Translations under genes and position numbers: made by a program
NCBI GenBank assembly: GCA_010909725.1
Contig: JAACMV010000007.1
Coordinates: forward strand, 868,001 to 932,000
From: Picochlorum sp. 'celeri'
Lineage: Eukaryota; Chlorophyta; Trebouxiophyceae
Direction: 5' to 3'
DNA length: 64,000 bases
Shown: in pieces, positions 33,221-45,784 of the stretch
Position numbering within the stretch: the stretch's first letter is position 1
Layout: each line of letters begins with the position of its first letter
The notes under the pieces: model-generated
The model's input: only the letters and a program-made list of their open reading frames with translations
Databases searched by the model: none
What the model was told of the DNA's origin: nothing

Positions 33221-34815
33221 TCAAGCATCCATGGCGTCTTTCATGATACGTTCAATGTCGGTGGCTTTGGTGGGAATTTGGGATGAGAGCACGAGTGGTC
33301 CATCATCTGTAATGCATACATCATCCTCGATCCGCACACCGATTCCTCTATACTCTCCGAACATGGAATCATCTGGTATGTATATTCCTGGTTCAATGGT
33401 AAGAATAACGCCGGATTCCAATGGCATGTCGTGGGACACGCCACTGCAGTCATGGGTGTCCAGGCCTAGCCAATGGCCAACAGAATGGGGATAGAATGTT
33501 CTGTATGATGTTCCATTGCCCACGAGCGAATGCACCCCTCGTCTCGATGATAAGGATTTCAGTCCCTTTTGTATCAAATCAATGGACATTCTGTGCAGCT
33601 CGCGCAGCGTATTTCCAGGTTTGCATTGCTCTAGCAGAGTCTGGTGAATCTCATACACAGTTTCATAGACATCTCTACCTGGCCCATCGAATGTGCCATG
33701 TATTGGCCATGTTCGGGTAACATCAGAACAATATCCAAAATACTCACAGCCAGCATCCATCAGTACCAAGGTATTCTCTTCCATTCTCTTGTCATTTCTT
33801 GAATAATGGATGGTACATGCATCTGGTCCAGAGCCAACAACTGGCGGATATGACATCCTCTGCGCCCCTTGGAGCCGGCACTGATATTCAAACAATGCCG
33901 ATAATGTATGCTCCGATACTCCTGGCCGAGTTGATCGCATACATTCCATCATTGCCTGTGCGGCAATGTTTGCAGACCTAGACATGTGTGCAATCTCAGA
34001 CTCTGACTTTTTCCACCGAATCGTATGTAGAATAGAATTCAATGAGCTCACTGTTTTTGTTCCACACTTGTGAATAACACCAAGAGCGTGCCTCCAGTGA
34101 TCCGCACTGAGCAACTGTGGAGTGTTTGCATGCACATCCAGATACAGCCGCTGTGCCGCATTGACCTGTCTGGCCAAATGATTGGGAATCTCTGAGACGT
34201 AATGCACCTCATCGGCGCCTATGAATTCTTTTGCTGCTTCTCGTGACATCAATGGTCCTGTCCAGGTATCGCGAAATTCACTTGGATCTGGGCAGTACAC
34301 TGTGAACACTCCCTCTGAATCAATTGTTGCCAATGTGTCAGGTTGAACAATACCAGTGAGATACTGATGATCAGAATTCGGCCGATACGGATACGGTATA
34401 ATACCGGACATGTACGCCATTGGTGCTGATCCGAGTACTGCCAGACTCCCTGGTTCCATGGCATTGGCAAATGCCCTTCTCCGCTGTCGGAATTCATCGC
34501 CAGAGATGCCTGGTTGTACATCACCAGGAGACATCAACTGCACATAGTCATCGATTCTATATTAGACCATAATACCGATCAATATACATGTATAACAATC
34601 GTAATGCCATGTCAACGCACGTATGGATGAGTCTCTGGCGTGGGCTGACCTGCCAGCATGGTCCCTCCCACAGTCTGCTGCTGCTGAAAATCTACATTAT
34701 GCCACATGGCACTCGTTGAAGACGTCATCCACCTCTTCGATACACTATAACTCATCCCATGCTCCTCCAACACGGGTATACCACCCAAAAGACGCCCAAG
34801 AGCTCGCCTTGCCAT
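33221..34815 (-). CDS. Mitochondrial-type Xaa-Pro aminopeptidase (APP3/ICP55-like)
   Basis: Exon 1 is 34815-34621 and exon 2 is 34537-33221, with an 83-nt gtgcgt...gtgcag intron in phase 0. The product is 503 residues. The N-terminus (MARRALGRLLGG...) is a basic amphipathic presequence. GQPTPETHPY-LMSPGDVQPGIS matches the family start. Metal ligands are seen in LVLMDAGCEYFGYCSDVTRTWP (two Asp), PHSVGHWLGLDTHD (His), LTIEPGIYIP (Glu) and GIGVRIEDDV (Glu), so the pita-bread metallopeptidase is intact. ICP55-type enzymes trim one N-terminal residue from imported mitochondrial proteins. Its ATG lies only 18 nt after the stop of the small gene upstream. Confidence 0.95.
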
Positions 34816-34833
34816 GGTCGTTGTGCTTACTTC

Positions 34834-35028
34834 CTACCGTTCAGAAAGGTCAATGTCTCGTCCACCAGAAGACCTCTCCTCATTCGCCCTTTCCTGATGT
34901 GTCTTAAAACTTGTCTGGAGCTTGTAGATGGTATAGAGAGTCAATGGAAGGGTCACAAAACCACCCACAAATGTAATACGATTTCCTCTCTTTGTCTTGA
35001 ATTCAACAGGCCCAAACAGTCCCCACAT
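34834..35028 (-). CDS. Small single-pass membrane protein, unknown
   Basis: A 64-residue frame starts at ATG 35028 (MWGLFGPVEFKTKRGN). It has one hydrophobic segment (FVGGFVTLPLTLYTIYKL, about residues 21-38) and a charged C-terminus rich in Glu, Arg and Ser. The frame extends upstream to 35052 without an ATG. Composition and layout are like small subunits of organelle membrane complexes, but I do not recognise it. The stop is 18 nt before the ATG of the aminopeptidase on the same strand. Confidence 0.55.
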   Translation of the reverse strand: MWGLFGPVEFKTKRGNRITFVGGFVTLPLTLYTIYKLQTSFKTHQERANEERSSGGRDIDLSER

Positions 35029-35410
35029 CAATAAAGTTGACACAATACTCAAAAAACGTCAATTAAATATCACAGCAAGGCTTGGATGGATGCTATATCT
35101 CATTCTGGATGACCCCATTGTCTTTCGTAATTTGGACTATTGAAACCTGTTCTTTTTCTTTAGAATGCCTGCATTGGAGGATGGGATGGCACATTCTATG
35201 TACCACATTTTCTTCAATCAACACGTATGCGATTGGGTGGGCTCATCAAAGGTCTTGTTCTTGTCCATACGCAGAGTAGGGTTTTCTTGCGGTACTCCAC
35301 TTCCCTTTTTCTAGTACGAGGGGTCTCGTTGCAGACAATATTGATTTGATTCGATAGAGAGGGTTGTATCTGCATATATTCTAGGTACAGAATCCTTCTG
35401 GGGAGAATAC
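35029..35410. promoter_or_regulatory. Divergent promoter region between the small membrane gene and xanthine dehydrogenase
   Basis: About 380 bp with outward-facing starts on both sides. A plus-strand frame at 35082-35279 is not convincing. No element was identified. Confidence 0.45.
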
Positions 35411-38400
35411 ATGAGGGATCTGTTCTGTTATGTGAATGGGCAGAGGGAGCTCCTGCCCTCTGGTAGAGGAGAGTGCACTCTGTTGGAATATTTGCGAGGT
35501 GTGGTGAGCATGGTTTTATGGAAATCGATTGATATGTGTATCAATGTACGTGTGGCATGATGCAGATGATCTTCAGCTGACTGGGGCAAAGTTAGGATGT
35601 GGTGAGGGTGGGTGTGGTGCCTGTACAGTCATGGTATCTCGTAGGAACCTGTACACGGGTGAGTTGGAGCATAGGTCTATTAATGCCTGTTTATGTCCAC
35701 TATATTCGGTTATAGGGTGCCATGTGGTGACGGTGGAGGGCATTGGGTCGACGAGAAAAGGATTGCATCCGGTTCAAGAGAGAATAGCAAAAGCTCATGG
35801 GAGTCAATGTGGGTTTTGTACTCCTGGATTTGTCATGAGTATGTATGCGTTACTTCGATCGAAGAATGGAGAAGAGATTACTGAGGAAGAAATTGAGGAA
35901 AATTTAGCTGGAAATTTGTGTCGATGCACGGGGTATAGGCCCATTTTGGATGCATTTCGGTCATTTGCTGGGGCATACACCAATGGTGTGGAGGGCAATG
36001 CGTGTAATGGTCACGAGGAAGGGGGGACAATATGTCCAACGACTGGAAGGAGGTGTGATTGTGGGAAATCAAAAGTGGGTAATGGGGTTGATAGAGTTGT
36101 GTGTATCAAGGGTGATGTGATTACACCACCTGAGATGCTTTCTAAAGAACTCCATATGGCAGATCTTCGAATAATGGGAGATATTGTCTCGTGGTATCGG
36201 CCGAATAGTTTGGAAAGTCTTTTGAAGTTGAAACATGAGATTCCAGATGGGAAGATTGTTGCTGGAAATACAGAGGTGGGGATTGAGATGAAGTTCAAGC
36301 ATGCAGGGTATCGTGACTTGATCCACATTGGCGGGGTGAAGGAACTCTTGCGGGTTGATATTGGGGATGATCGCGTCGTGTTTGGAAGTTCAGTTTCGTT
36401 AACAACTCTTATGAATGTCAGTCGTCGATTGGAAAAGGAGCGAGAATCATTGTTATTTAAAGCTTTTGCAGAGCAGTTGAAATGGTTTGCTGGCCCTCCT
36501 ATAAGGAATTGGGCAACCATCGGAGGTAATGTAGTCACTGGGAGTCCAATATCTGATCTAAATCCCTTGTGGATAGTATCCAAGTCTGTGTTTAGTGTTG
36601 CAAGCTTGGAGCGAGGCGTGCGGGACGTTGCAGCCAAGGATTTCTTTTTGGGATATCGGGCAGTGGATTTGGCACCAGATGAGATATTGCTTCATGTTAC
36701 CTTGCCTCACAGCAAACCGTTCGAGTATGTGAAAGAATTTAAGCAAGCTCAAAGAAGGGATGATGATATTGCTATCGTGAACTGTGGAGTTCGAGTGTCT
36801 TTTCAACATGCTGCAGAAAAGCAAGCATGGGTTGTTGAGGATTGTTGTATTGCATATGGAGGGGTGGCTCCAGTGACTTCCATAGCGAAAAGGACTGCAG
36901 CGTATATTGTTGGGAAGCAATTAAACATGGATACTTTGAATGGGGCGTTGAGAGTATTGAAAGACGAGTTGACTATTGGTGATAATGCTCCGGGTGGTCG
37001 AGTTGGATTCAGGAGGTCCGTCATGTCATCATTTCTGACAAAAGGGTTGGTGCATGCCGCGTCTGCACTGAAAAAAGACACATCTTCCATGAAATATCCA
37101 TATCATAGCGATGTTCTTGATAATGATATGCGGGAGCTCGCAGAGTATGAGTTCATTCGGCATCCATCCAAGGGAATACAATATTTTTCGCAATCAGGAG
37201 AGGGAGATATTGTTGGGACACCCGTCCAGCATGCATCTGCTGAGCTGCAAGCAAGCGGTGAAGCTGTATACGTTGATGATATTCCAAAGCCAGTTGGAAC
37301 ACTCCACGCGGCTTTGGTGCTCTCTGAAAAAGCGCATGCATACATCAAGTCAATTGATTGCTCTGAAGCCATGGCACTGCCTGGGGTTGTTGGTGTCCAT
37401 CTCGCTGGCGATGTATTTGATAATAACATTGGTCCTGTCATCCAAGACGAAGAGCTCTTTGCATCAAATCTTGTCACTTTTGTCGGACAACCGCTGGGCA
37501 TTGTGACAGCAAAGACACGAGCAGAGGCACTCAATGCTGCGAGAGCAGTCAAGGTTATGTACGATGAATTAGAACCTGTCTTATCAATCGAGGATGCCAT
37601 TCGCTGTGGATCTATTTTTGAGGGAAAAGGAAATTCTATATCTCGTGGGGATATCGAAAAGATTTTCGATGCTGACAGTGATGATGTGGTTCAGGTGGAA
37701 GGGCAGGTGAAATTGGGAGGCCAGGAGCATTTCTACTTGGAGCCTAATGCCCATCTTGTCATGCCAACTGAATCCGGTGAAATTCTCTCATATAGTTCCA
37801 CACAGTGTCCTGACAAGCATCAGCGATATATTTCGAAATGCTTGAATATCCCTTCACACAAGGTGGTTGTCAAGACCAAACGCATTGGTGGTGGGTTTGG
37901 TGGAAAAGAAACACGTGCTGCATTCGTCAATACAGCTGCTGCTGTGGCATCATATCATCTGAATAAACCAGTATCTTTGGTTTTGGATAGAGACACAGAT
38001 ATGAGTATCACAGGAATGAGACATCCATTCATGGCCAGGTATAAAGCTGCGTGTACCAGGGATGGAAAGCTGCTTGCAGTGGACGTCAATTTGTATTCTA
38101 ATGCAGGTAACTCGCTTGATCTCTCAGCATCTGTCATGGATAGAGCGCTTCTTAGTCTCGATAACGTGTACTACATTCCCCACGTGAGGTTGAACGGTAC
38201 AGTGTGCAAGACAAACCTGGCATCAAACACAGCCTTTCGAGGATTCGGGGGACCCCAGGGCATGGCAGTCATGGAAAATATACTCGACAAGCTATCTCAA
38301 AAAGCATCCATCGACGTACATATCATGAAGTCAATGAACATGTATAGAGAAGGAGATGAAACGCCCTACGGCATGACACTACATGGTTGTCAGGCAAGGA

Positions 38401-39464
38401 GATGTTGGGAAGAAGCAATCCAATCAGCTGGGGGCTTGGATTCCCGCAAAAAGGCCATAGAGGAGTTCAATTCCACCCACAAATACACCAAACGTGGCAT
38501 TGCTGTGACTCCAACAAAGTTTGGTATATCCTTCACCTTGAAGATGCTCAACCAAGCAGGAGCTCTTGTTCACATTTACCATGGAGACGGAACCATCCTT
38601 GTATCCCATGGAGGCGTCGAAATGGGACAAGGTCTCCACACAAAAGTGTGTCAGATAGTAGCACAGGCTCTCTCTGTGCCAATAGAGAAGGTACATATAA
38701 GCGAAACATCCACCGACAAGGTCCCTAATGCATCACCCACAGCAGCCTCAGCATCAAGTGACATGTATGGAGCAGCAGCAGCCAATGCATGCGCTCAACT
38801 CCTGGAAAGACTAAAACCATACAAAGATATGTACCCAGACGCTTCGTTTAACGACATCGTACAGAAAGCGTATGCCGATAGGGTTGATCTCTGTGCACAT
38901 GGATTTTACAAGACACCACAGATCACAGGATTTGGTGGCCATAGACCCTTCAACTACCTCACCTATGGAGTCGCCGTCACTGAAGTTGAACTGGACACAC
39001 TCACTGGTAATTGGCATGCTCTCCGATCAGATATCGTGATGGATGTAGGACAATCTCTGAACCCAGCAATTGATATCGGCCAGATTGAAGGTGCATTTGT
39101 TCAAGGCATGGGCTGGTCCTGTCTCGAGGAAGTCGTCTGGGGGGATGCAGACCATCCCTGGATTGCTAGAAAAGGCTCACTCTTCACATCCGGGCCAGGA
39201 ACCTATAAAATACCCACAGCAAATGACATCCCAATAGATTTCAGAGTATCCCTCCTCAGAAATGCCCCATGCGAACAGACCCCTCTCGTCCACAGCAGCA
39301 AGGCTGTCGGTGAACCACCATTCTTCCTTGGAACATCAGTCTTCTGGGCACTCAAAGACGCCATCTACGCCTACAGGAGAGACGTTGGAATCACAGGATG
39401 GTTCAACTTGGATGCTCCATGCACCCCTGAGCGTTTACGAATGGCCTGTCTTCTTGATCAATAA
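35411..39464 (+). CDS. XDH: Xanthine dehydrogenase
   Basis: Exon 1 is 35411-35498 and exon 2 is 35566-39464, joined in phase 1 across a 67-nt intron (gtgtgg...gcag) to give 1328 residues. The first junction yields [27 protein letters not shown]. Two 2Fe-2S clusters are marked by CGEGGCGAC and by CGFCTPGF with NLCRCTGYRP. The FAD domain has GNTEVGIEMKF and IGGNVVTGSPISDLNP. The molybdenum cofactor domain has GGGFGGKETR, FRGFGGPQ, GVEMGQGLHTK and SKAVGEPPFFLG with the catalytic Glu. The GGKETR and GEPP residues fit XDH rather than aldehyde oxidase. It oxidises hypoxanthine and xanthine to urate with NAD+ in purine breakdown. Confidence 0.96.
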
Positions 39465-39572
39465 TTAATACCGTAGAATGTAACATTCAGTATCCCTACC
39501 ATCACCCACCTATATGAATTCTATTCATTCAGGATATATAGAATATTAAGAAGAATTGAACGTATCAGCATC

Positions 39573-40436
39573 ATGACAAAGGCATTGATCGTGGCCTTGA
39601 TCGTGGCAGCCTGCTGCACCCTCCCAGCCATGGCTGAGGAAAAGCGTGGCCCTGCAATTACATCGAAAGTTTTCTTTGATGTATCAATTGATGGAAAAGA
39701 GGCAGGTACGGACCATTGGATCGACTCATTTTACACACAAACACATCCATGTGATGTGATGTGATCTGCTCTTCTTCTTGACGCCTTATTTCGATAGATG
39801 AACGTCCATTCGTCCATTCATATTCACATATATCTTTTTGATATGCCATAGGACGTGTTGTTATGGGATTGTATGGCAAAACTGTGCCAAAGACTGCCGA
39901 GAACTTTAGAGCCCTGTGCACTGGAGAGAAGGGTGTCGGCAACAAGGGAAAGCCTCTCCACTACGAGGGAAGCACATTCCACAGAGTCATTCCTCAGTTT
40001 ATGATTCAGGGTGGGGACTTTACTGATGGAAATGGAACTGGCGGTGAATCTATTTATGGAGACCGCTTTGCCGATGAGAATTTCAAGCTCAGACACACCA
40101 AACCTGGGTTGCTCAGGTAGGTTGTTTTTTTATTTTTGTTCTTCTTCTTTTGTATCCTTGTATTGATTCGATATGTATTTTTTTTCTCTATGAATAATAA
40201 TAATATATATATGCAGTATGGCAAATGCTGGACCAGATACCAATGGATCTCAGTTCTTCATCACCACTGTCAAGACTGCATGGTTGGATGGAAGGCACGT
40301 TGTGTTCGGTGAGGTGTTGGAGGGCATGGATGTTGTGTACAAGATTGAAGCTATTGGAAGTCCTTCTGGTCAGCCAAATAAGCAGGTTGTGATTACAAAG
40401 TCTGGAGAGCTCCCAACAACGACCCAGGAACTGTAA
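39573..40436 (+). CDS. Secretory-pathway cyclophilin (cyclophilin B-like peptidyl-prolyl isomerase)
   Basis: Three exons: 39573-39705, 39852-40116 and 40217-40436. Introns are 146 and 100 nt (gtacgg...tag, gtaggt...gcag), phases 1 and 2, and the product is 205 residues. A signal peptide ([21 protein letters not shown]) is followed by [23 protein letters not shown]. The active-site string [45 protein letters not shown] and [12 protein letters not shown] are all canonical, so it should be active. There is no KDEL-type end; the protein ends TTTQEL, and the last QEL may act weakly. The ER or secreted location is inferred from the signal. Confidence 0.97.
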
Positions 40437-40737
40437 TCACTCTTGCGTCGGAGGTCAACTCCATGGTACTGTGAATGGCCTTGGTATGGTACTGTGAATT
40501 ATACCTCGACCGACCTTGTCATCGTCTATCCATCCATGGAGTACCTGTTTGTGTGGGTCAAGGATTCAATGTAAATTGTAATAAAAGTATACAGATAGAG
40601 AGAGCACGGCATACGAGTCTCGAGCGTTGTGTTGGTTGTATCCCGTCACTCGACGTTCTCGTTGCTGTGCGAGAATTGCTTCCATTCCTTGATTCACACA
40701 CCTCCTTGTGTCTCTGATCACTACAATACTAAAAAAT
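40437..40737. other. Intergenic region, no gene seen
   Basis: A 301-bp gap between two plus-strand genes. It has an AATAAAAG string near 40580 that could serve in 3' end formation of the cyclophilin mRNA, and otherwise should hold the MPS1 promoter. Confidence 0.4.
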
Positions 40738-43581
40738 ATGGAAGGAGCATCGGTGATTGTTGAGAGAACGGAAGATACTGTCGGGTGTCCGATGAATGAA
40801 ACGGTACGCCAACCGACTCGGCAGGAACAGGAGAATAGAGAAGATAAAACAGTCCAAATACGGAGGCGTATGTCTGGTATTTCATGGAAAAAGGATTTAC
40901 ATGTATATGTGAGTGATATTGTGGAAGGGCATCGGTCAGAGGAGGATGTGCGTTTGGTGAGAGAGCTTGTGGGTCGAGTGGAGGAAGAGTATACGTCTGC
41001 TCAGACGTGGTGGGCGTTGCTGCATCATGAGGAATGCTTCTTTGAAGACGGGATGGAGAAGATGAAGGAGGTGTATCTGAAGCGGTCGTCTGCTCATGGG
41101 GTTATATTGTGTGATTTGTATGATTGGGCCACGCGGTTGGTGCCACAACAGGGGAACAAGACAAAGCCGGCGTTTGTGAATATTTGGTTGGGGCATGCCC
41201 GGCAGCAGTGGTTGCGAGGGAAGGATGATGCTTTGGATGCGATAAAGGCATTGAAGACGCAGCAGATTGGATTATCCTATGCGCCCTTGTATATTGAGTG
41301 GGCAAGCATTGAGGCAGCTTCTGATAATGTGAGAAAGGCCTTGTCTGTTGTGGACAAGGGGATTCGAGAGAATGCGCAGCCTTCAAGGTACGGTGAATGC
41401 ATGTGTGTGTGTGTCAGTGGTGCTGTGTTCACTGTGTGACATGTGTGCTGTAGTCATTTGGAATCTGTTGGGAAGGCACTGAAGGATGGGACCTTTGTGT
41501 ATCGACCATTCTGGACGTTTTCGATTGATGAATCGGTTTCGTTGTCTGTTGGTCCACACAATGTGGATGTAGAAGGGAAGCAGCATGGGGCTAGCACATC
41601 CTGCACACGAAGGCATGGGATTACACCATACTCTGGCATCAAAAGCGCGCTGACGATCGAGAGTAAGACGCCAGGGTTTACTAAAGAATCGCAGCCCACG
41701 CCGTCGTATGGATTGGTTCGTCCGACGAGTTTATCAAGGAGTGGCAGTTCACGAGGAACCTCTGATGATGATGCAACTATTAGTAACATGCCATCAACGA
41801 CGCCAGGTGGAGCTCGATATGGTGTACATCAGAACAATCAACATACTAATACAGCAGGAAATGGTCATGCGATGCTTGCGAAGCAAGAATCAACAAGAGG
41901 GCCCATGGAGCCATCCACCCATGGTAGGATGGTGACACCCTTGCCATCATCGAGGGGAGGAGAGCCATCGACACGTGGGCATACGATTGATTCTACAGGA
42001 TCTTTTAGCGCACGTCGAAGTAGAATAAACTACAAGGTGATGGGGTCGTGCGAAAAGGTGGCGAAAAGCCTGCCAACAGAAGAAGTAAAAGGACTGCATG
42101 CAATCCCTGAGAATTCAAATGGGATTGTGACTGCAGGAAGCAGTCGAAAGGTAAAGCCTATTGTCATTGATGGCACTGAGGATGCTGCATGTGTAGATGA
42201 AGATACCGTGCCTGTCGCAAAAAAGGCTGAGACAAGCGCGTGTGCTGTGCCAAAGGTACCTGCAGTAGTTGCAGGAGGGCTGGTGCCTCCGCGAGCACTG
42301 ACACCTCTAAAGCCCCGAGAAGATTCCGCAGTGGCTTCCCAAAGTATGGGTCCTCCTCCAAAAGTTCCCCAGGCAGCTCCCAGCCAAGCACCCTCCAGAC
42401 GAATTGTAGAGAATGAGAATATGGTTATTGTCAGGGACATCACCTATACAAAATTGAAATGCGTGGGAAAAGGAGGAAGTAGTAAAGTGTATAAAGTCAT
42501 GGCCCCAAATAAGAAGATTTTTGCCCTTAAAAGAATCCGCCTCAATGGACGAGACAAGGAGGCAGCAGCTGGTTTCTTAGATGAGATTACTCTGCTCACT
42601 CGCTTAAAAGGAAAGTCAAACATCATTCAACTCATCGACTCGGAGGTTCATAAGAGAGATGGCATCATTTATATGGTATTAGAGTGCGGCGATATCGATC
42701 TTGCTAAACTCTTACAGCGACATGAGGCTGCACGACAGGAGAGAAGATCAATCACTGGGGGTTCATCACATACTGCAGAGGTGGACGAGAATTTTGTGAG
42801 AATGTACTGGGAGCAAATGTTGCATGCTGTGGACACAATCCACCGTGAACGCATAGTCCACTCTGACCTCAAACCAGCCAACTTTTTAATGGTTGAAGGA
42901 CAGCTCAAACTCATAGATTTTGGAATAGCAAAAGCCATACAGGCGGATACGACATCGATTGCTCGAGAGTCACAAGTCGGAACATTAAATTACATGTCGC
43001 CAGAGGCAATCACAGGTGGAACATCCCGAGGAGGCGCCCCTCCTACAAAGGTGGGAAGAGCATCAGACATCTGGTCCTTGGGCTGCATTTTGTATCAAAT
43101 GGTGTATGGCAAGACACCATTCGCGCATCTTCCATTTATACAAAAAATGCATGCAATCATTGACGAGAATCATGAGATTGCCTTCCCACCACTGTCCAAC
43201 CCTCACCTGCTGGATGTGATTCAAAGGTGCTTGCGACGACACCCCAAGTCAAGGATTACCATGCAGGAATTGCTTGACCATCCATTTTTGCACCCCGCAC
43301 TCCCTGATACAAAGCAGCATCATGATAGTATAGAATTGAGCAAGGATCAATTGCGAGAGCTGTTGCAGCAGGTGGCAACATCAGGAGTGACAAATTCCAA
43401 TCTGAATGTTTTGAGTGAACAACTCTTCATGCAGCTGGCCAATGGTGCTTCACAGAACCCCAGCATCGCAGCACCCCAAGGAGACGACAAAGAGAATGGT
43501 CTGTCCCAGATACCCTCAAAGGTGACACACATTCAAAAGAATAGAAAGCCGTTGGCTGAACGACAAGACCATCATCATTGA
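40738..43581 (+). CDS. MPS1: MPS1/TTK-type spindle-checkpoint protein kinase with N-terminal TPR module
   Basis: Exon 1 is 40738-41387 and exon 2 is 41454-43581, with a 66-nt gtacgg...gtag intron in phase 2. The product is 925 residues. Residues about 40-240 carry TPR-like helices (TWWALLHHEECFF, WLGHARQQWLRGKDD, YIEWASIE), as in MPS1 and BUB1. A long disordered, serine- and threonine-rich linker follows. The kinase domain (about 545-830) has the MPS1-specific order: VGKGGSSKVYKV, FALKRIRL, ERIVHSDLKPANFL (HSD rather than HRD), LIDFGIAKAI and GTLNYMSPEA. MPS1 monitors kinetochore attachment and drives the spindle checkpoint. Confidence 0.95.
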
Positions 43582-43801
43582 CTTGTGTAACCATCAAAGC
43601 ATACCGCCAATGGGGGACACTGCGACAGGTCCATGTTCCAAGAAAATCCAATGCGGATAGAATCGTCAGATTTGATCGTCTCATCCAGGACCGTCTCTGC
43701 CTCGATGAGATATCCGCACTTGCCTTGCCTCCCAGTCGCACACTATATAAATTCACTTTATTTCTTCACTTTCCATAGCACGTTTGATCGATTCTATCAC
43801 G

Positions 43802-44414
43802 ATGCAGACCTCCGTATCTACAATCAGAGCAACTCCTTTGGTGGCCAAGGTATGTCCTGCATCGCACGATTCCAATGACGATGCATAGAGGAAATCCATT
43901 TTATTGGCCGTGTATATCTGATGCTGGTGGCAACAAGAACGAGCGAGAATTGATGGGGAGAAATGTGATTACATTCCTGTCACTGTTCTCATGGTTGCGT
44001 TGCGTTGTTTTCGCGGTAGACAGCTCGAGAATATTGGATAATTCCTATATATGAATTGCATTTAATGCCCCATCGTAGAGCCTGACGTTGTTAATATACT
44101 TGTTGCAGACTGCTGCTCCTAGAACCCAGGCCCGTAGAACCCACCAGGTTGTGCGCGCCGAGTACCTCGGATCCGCCACCAACCAGATTATGATTCTTTC
44201 CACTGCTCTTCCATTGGTTGCTGGACGCTTCGGACTCGCCCCAACAGCAAACAAGAATGCATCTGCTGGACTTAAATTGTCCGAGAGATCATCTGGTCTT
44301 GTCTCCAACGACCCAGCTGGACTCACTGCCGCTGATGTGTTGGCTTTGGGAGCATTCGGACATGCTATTGGAGTTGGAATTGTGTTGGGACTCAAGGGAA
44401 TTGGATCTTTGTAA
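43802..44414 (+). CDS. PSAK: Photosystem I reaction centre subunit PsaK, chloroplast precursor
   Basis: Exon 1 is 43802-43849 ([16 protein letters not shown]) and exon 2 is 44110-adjacent (44109-44414), with the longest intron in the window (259 nt, gtatgt...ttgcag, phase 0). The product is 117 residues. A short Ser/Thr/Arg-rich transit peptide ends near VVRAEYLGS. Two hydrophobic spans follow, [22 protein letters not shown] and [18 protein letters not shown], joined by a loop with basic residues. This matches PsaK, which binds chlorophyll at the edge of PSI near the LHCI antenna. Nuclear location supports a green-lineage host. Confidence 0.95.
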
Positions 44415-44805
44415 ATGGGGAATGCCACCCTTGACGCAGTAGTAGAGGACGTGTGTGTGCAGGCAGCCAACCGTCTTCTCGGCTGAAAAAGATCATAGCA
44501 GAACTACAATCATCATACATGTGCATGTAAATCAGACTGTTAGAATACGAATCTTCTGGCCACATGGTCATTGTTGTACGTCATGTGGGTTGCCGCAGGT
44601 CATCATGGGTGACCTCGTCTTAAATAAACAATTTTAAGATGCGTCGGGTGCTGAATCGAAGCAGGATAATGACGGATAGGCTTCCGATTCACAAGCGATG
44701 TAGCCCATCGCCTCCAATTCAAACATCAATTTAATAAAACAGTTTTCCTCGGACGTCCAGTATCGTCATACATTCTCCGGAAAGAATTATCCAACGTTGC
44801 ACGCC
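44415..44805. other. Intergenic region, no gene seen
   Basis: A 391-bp gap between PSAK and BADC, both on the plus strand. It should hold the PSAK 3' UTR and the BADC promoter. An AATAAAACAG string lies near 44732. Confidence 0.4.
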
Positions 44806-45758
44806 ATGGTGTACCTTGCGATGACTGGAGCTACAATGCGCCATGCGATGGCATCTCAAAAAAGATGTTCTTTGCAGAAGACTAGATTTGGAGTGCGCTC
44901 GATGGCACCAAGGAGTGTTTTGATGCAGTCCGGAAAAGTGGCGGACATGTCGACAGTGCCTGTCAAGGACAAGAAAGGTGTGTTTGTTGGGCCTGAGATG
45001 TATCAAGATATGAATGTATTGTGGGGATGAAGTTGGGAAGATTGCCAACTGGTTGACCTGAACCTGAATTTTTTGGGGAAACCAAAACAACACATACATA
45101 CATCCTTCATGGAGAAATCACATCAAAACATTCATGCATTGATATGTATTGATTCACATGTGCAGAGAAGAAGAAGGAAAAGAAAGAGGAGGATATGATT
45201 GATGAGGATGGGCAGAGCCTGTCTGCACAGCAGGTGGAGATGTTTTTGAACGTGCTGTGTGAGGAAACTGACATTGCAGAGGTTGAGTTGAAGCTGTCTG
45301 GATTCAAAATGAAAGTGCGTCGCAGTATTGATAGCGCTGATACTCCTGCTCCAGCTCCAGTTGCTGCTGCCCCTGCTGCTGCCCCTGCAGCTGCTCCAGT
45401 GTCTGATGCACCAGCTGCATCATTGCATGATGAGGAGTCTGATGCGGAGACGGAAGATGATTCCTCTGTCATTGCAGTGAAGGCTCCAAAGGTGGGTGTC
45501 TTGAGGCGTGGTCGTTACTTGAAGGGAAAGCAGATTGGAAAGGGACCTGTTGTTGAAGAAGGTGCAACTGTGAAGACCGGGCAGGTGTTGTGTTACATAG
45601 AGCAGCTCGGAACATACTGGCCCGTTGAATGCCCTCAAGCTGGTGAAGTGCAAGCATTTTTGGTAGAAGAAGGCGAGGCCATTGAATATCTGGAAGAGGT
45701 TGTTGAAATTGCACCATTTTTCGGAGGTCACATCATTGGTGATTCAAAGTATGCATGA
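44806..45758 (+). CDS. BADC: BADC: biotin/lipoyl-attachment-domain protein, negative regulator of plastid acetyl-CoA carboxylase
   Basis: Exon 1 is 44806-44977 and exon 2 is 45166-45758, with a 188-nt gtgtgt...tgcag intron in phase 1. The product is 254 residues; a later in-frame ATG is possible. An N-terminal Arg/Ser-rich plastid transit peptide is followed by a coiled helix (VEMFLNVLCEETDIAEVELKLSGFKMKVRRS), an Ala/Pro linker and a biotinyl domain (VIAVKAPKVGVLRRG...QVLCYIEQLGTYWPVECPQAGEV). True BCCP has EAMKM around the biotinylated Lys; here this is EQLGTYWPVE, so no biotin can attach. This matches plant BADC proteins, which take the place of BCCP subunits in heteromeric ACCase and lower fatty-acid synthesis. 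Confidence 0.9.
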
Positions 45759-45784
45759 TACAATCTATTTGACAAATATATGAA

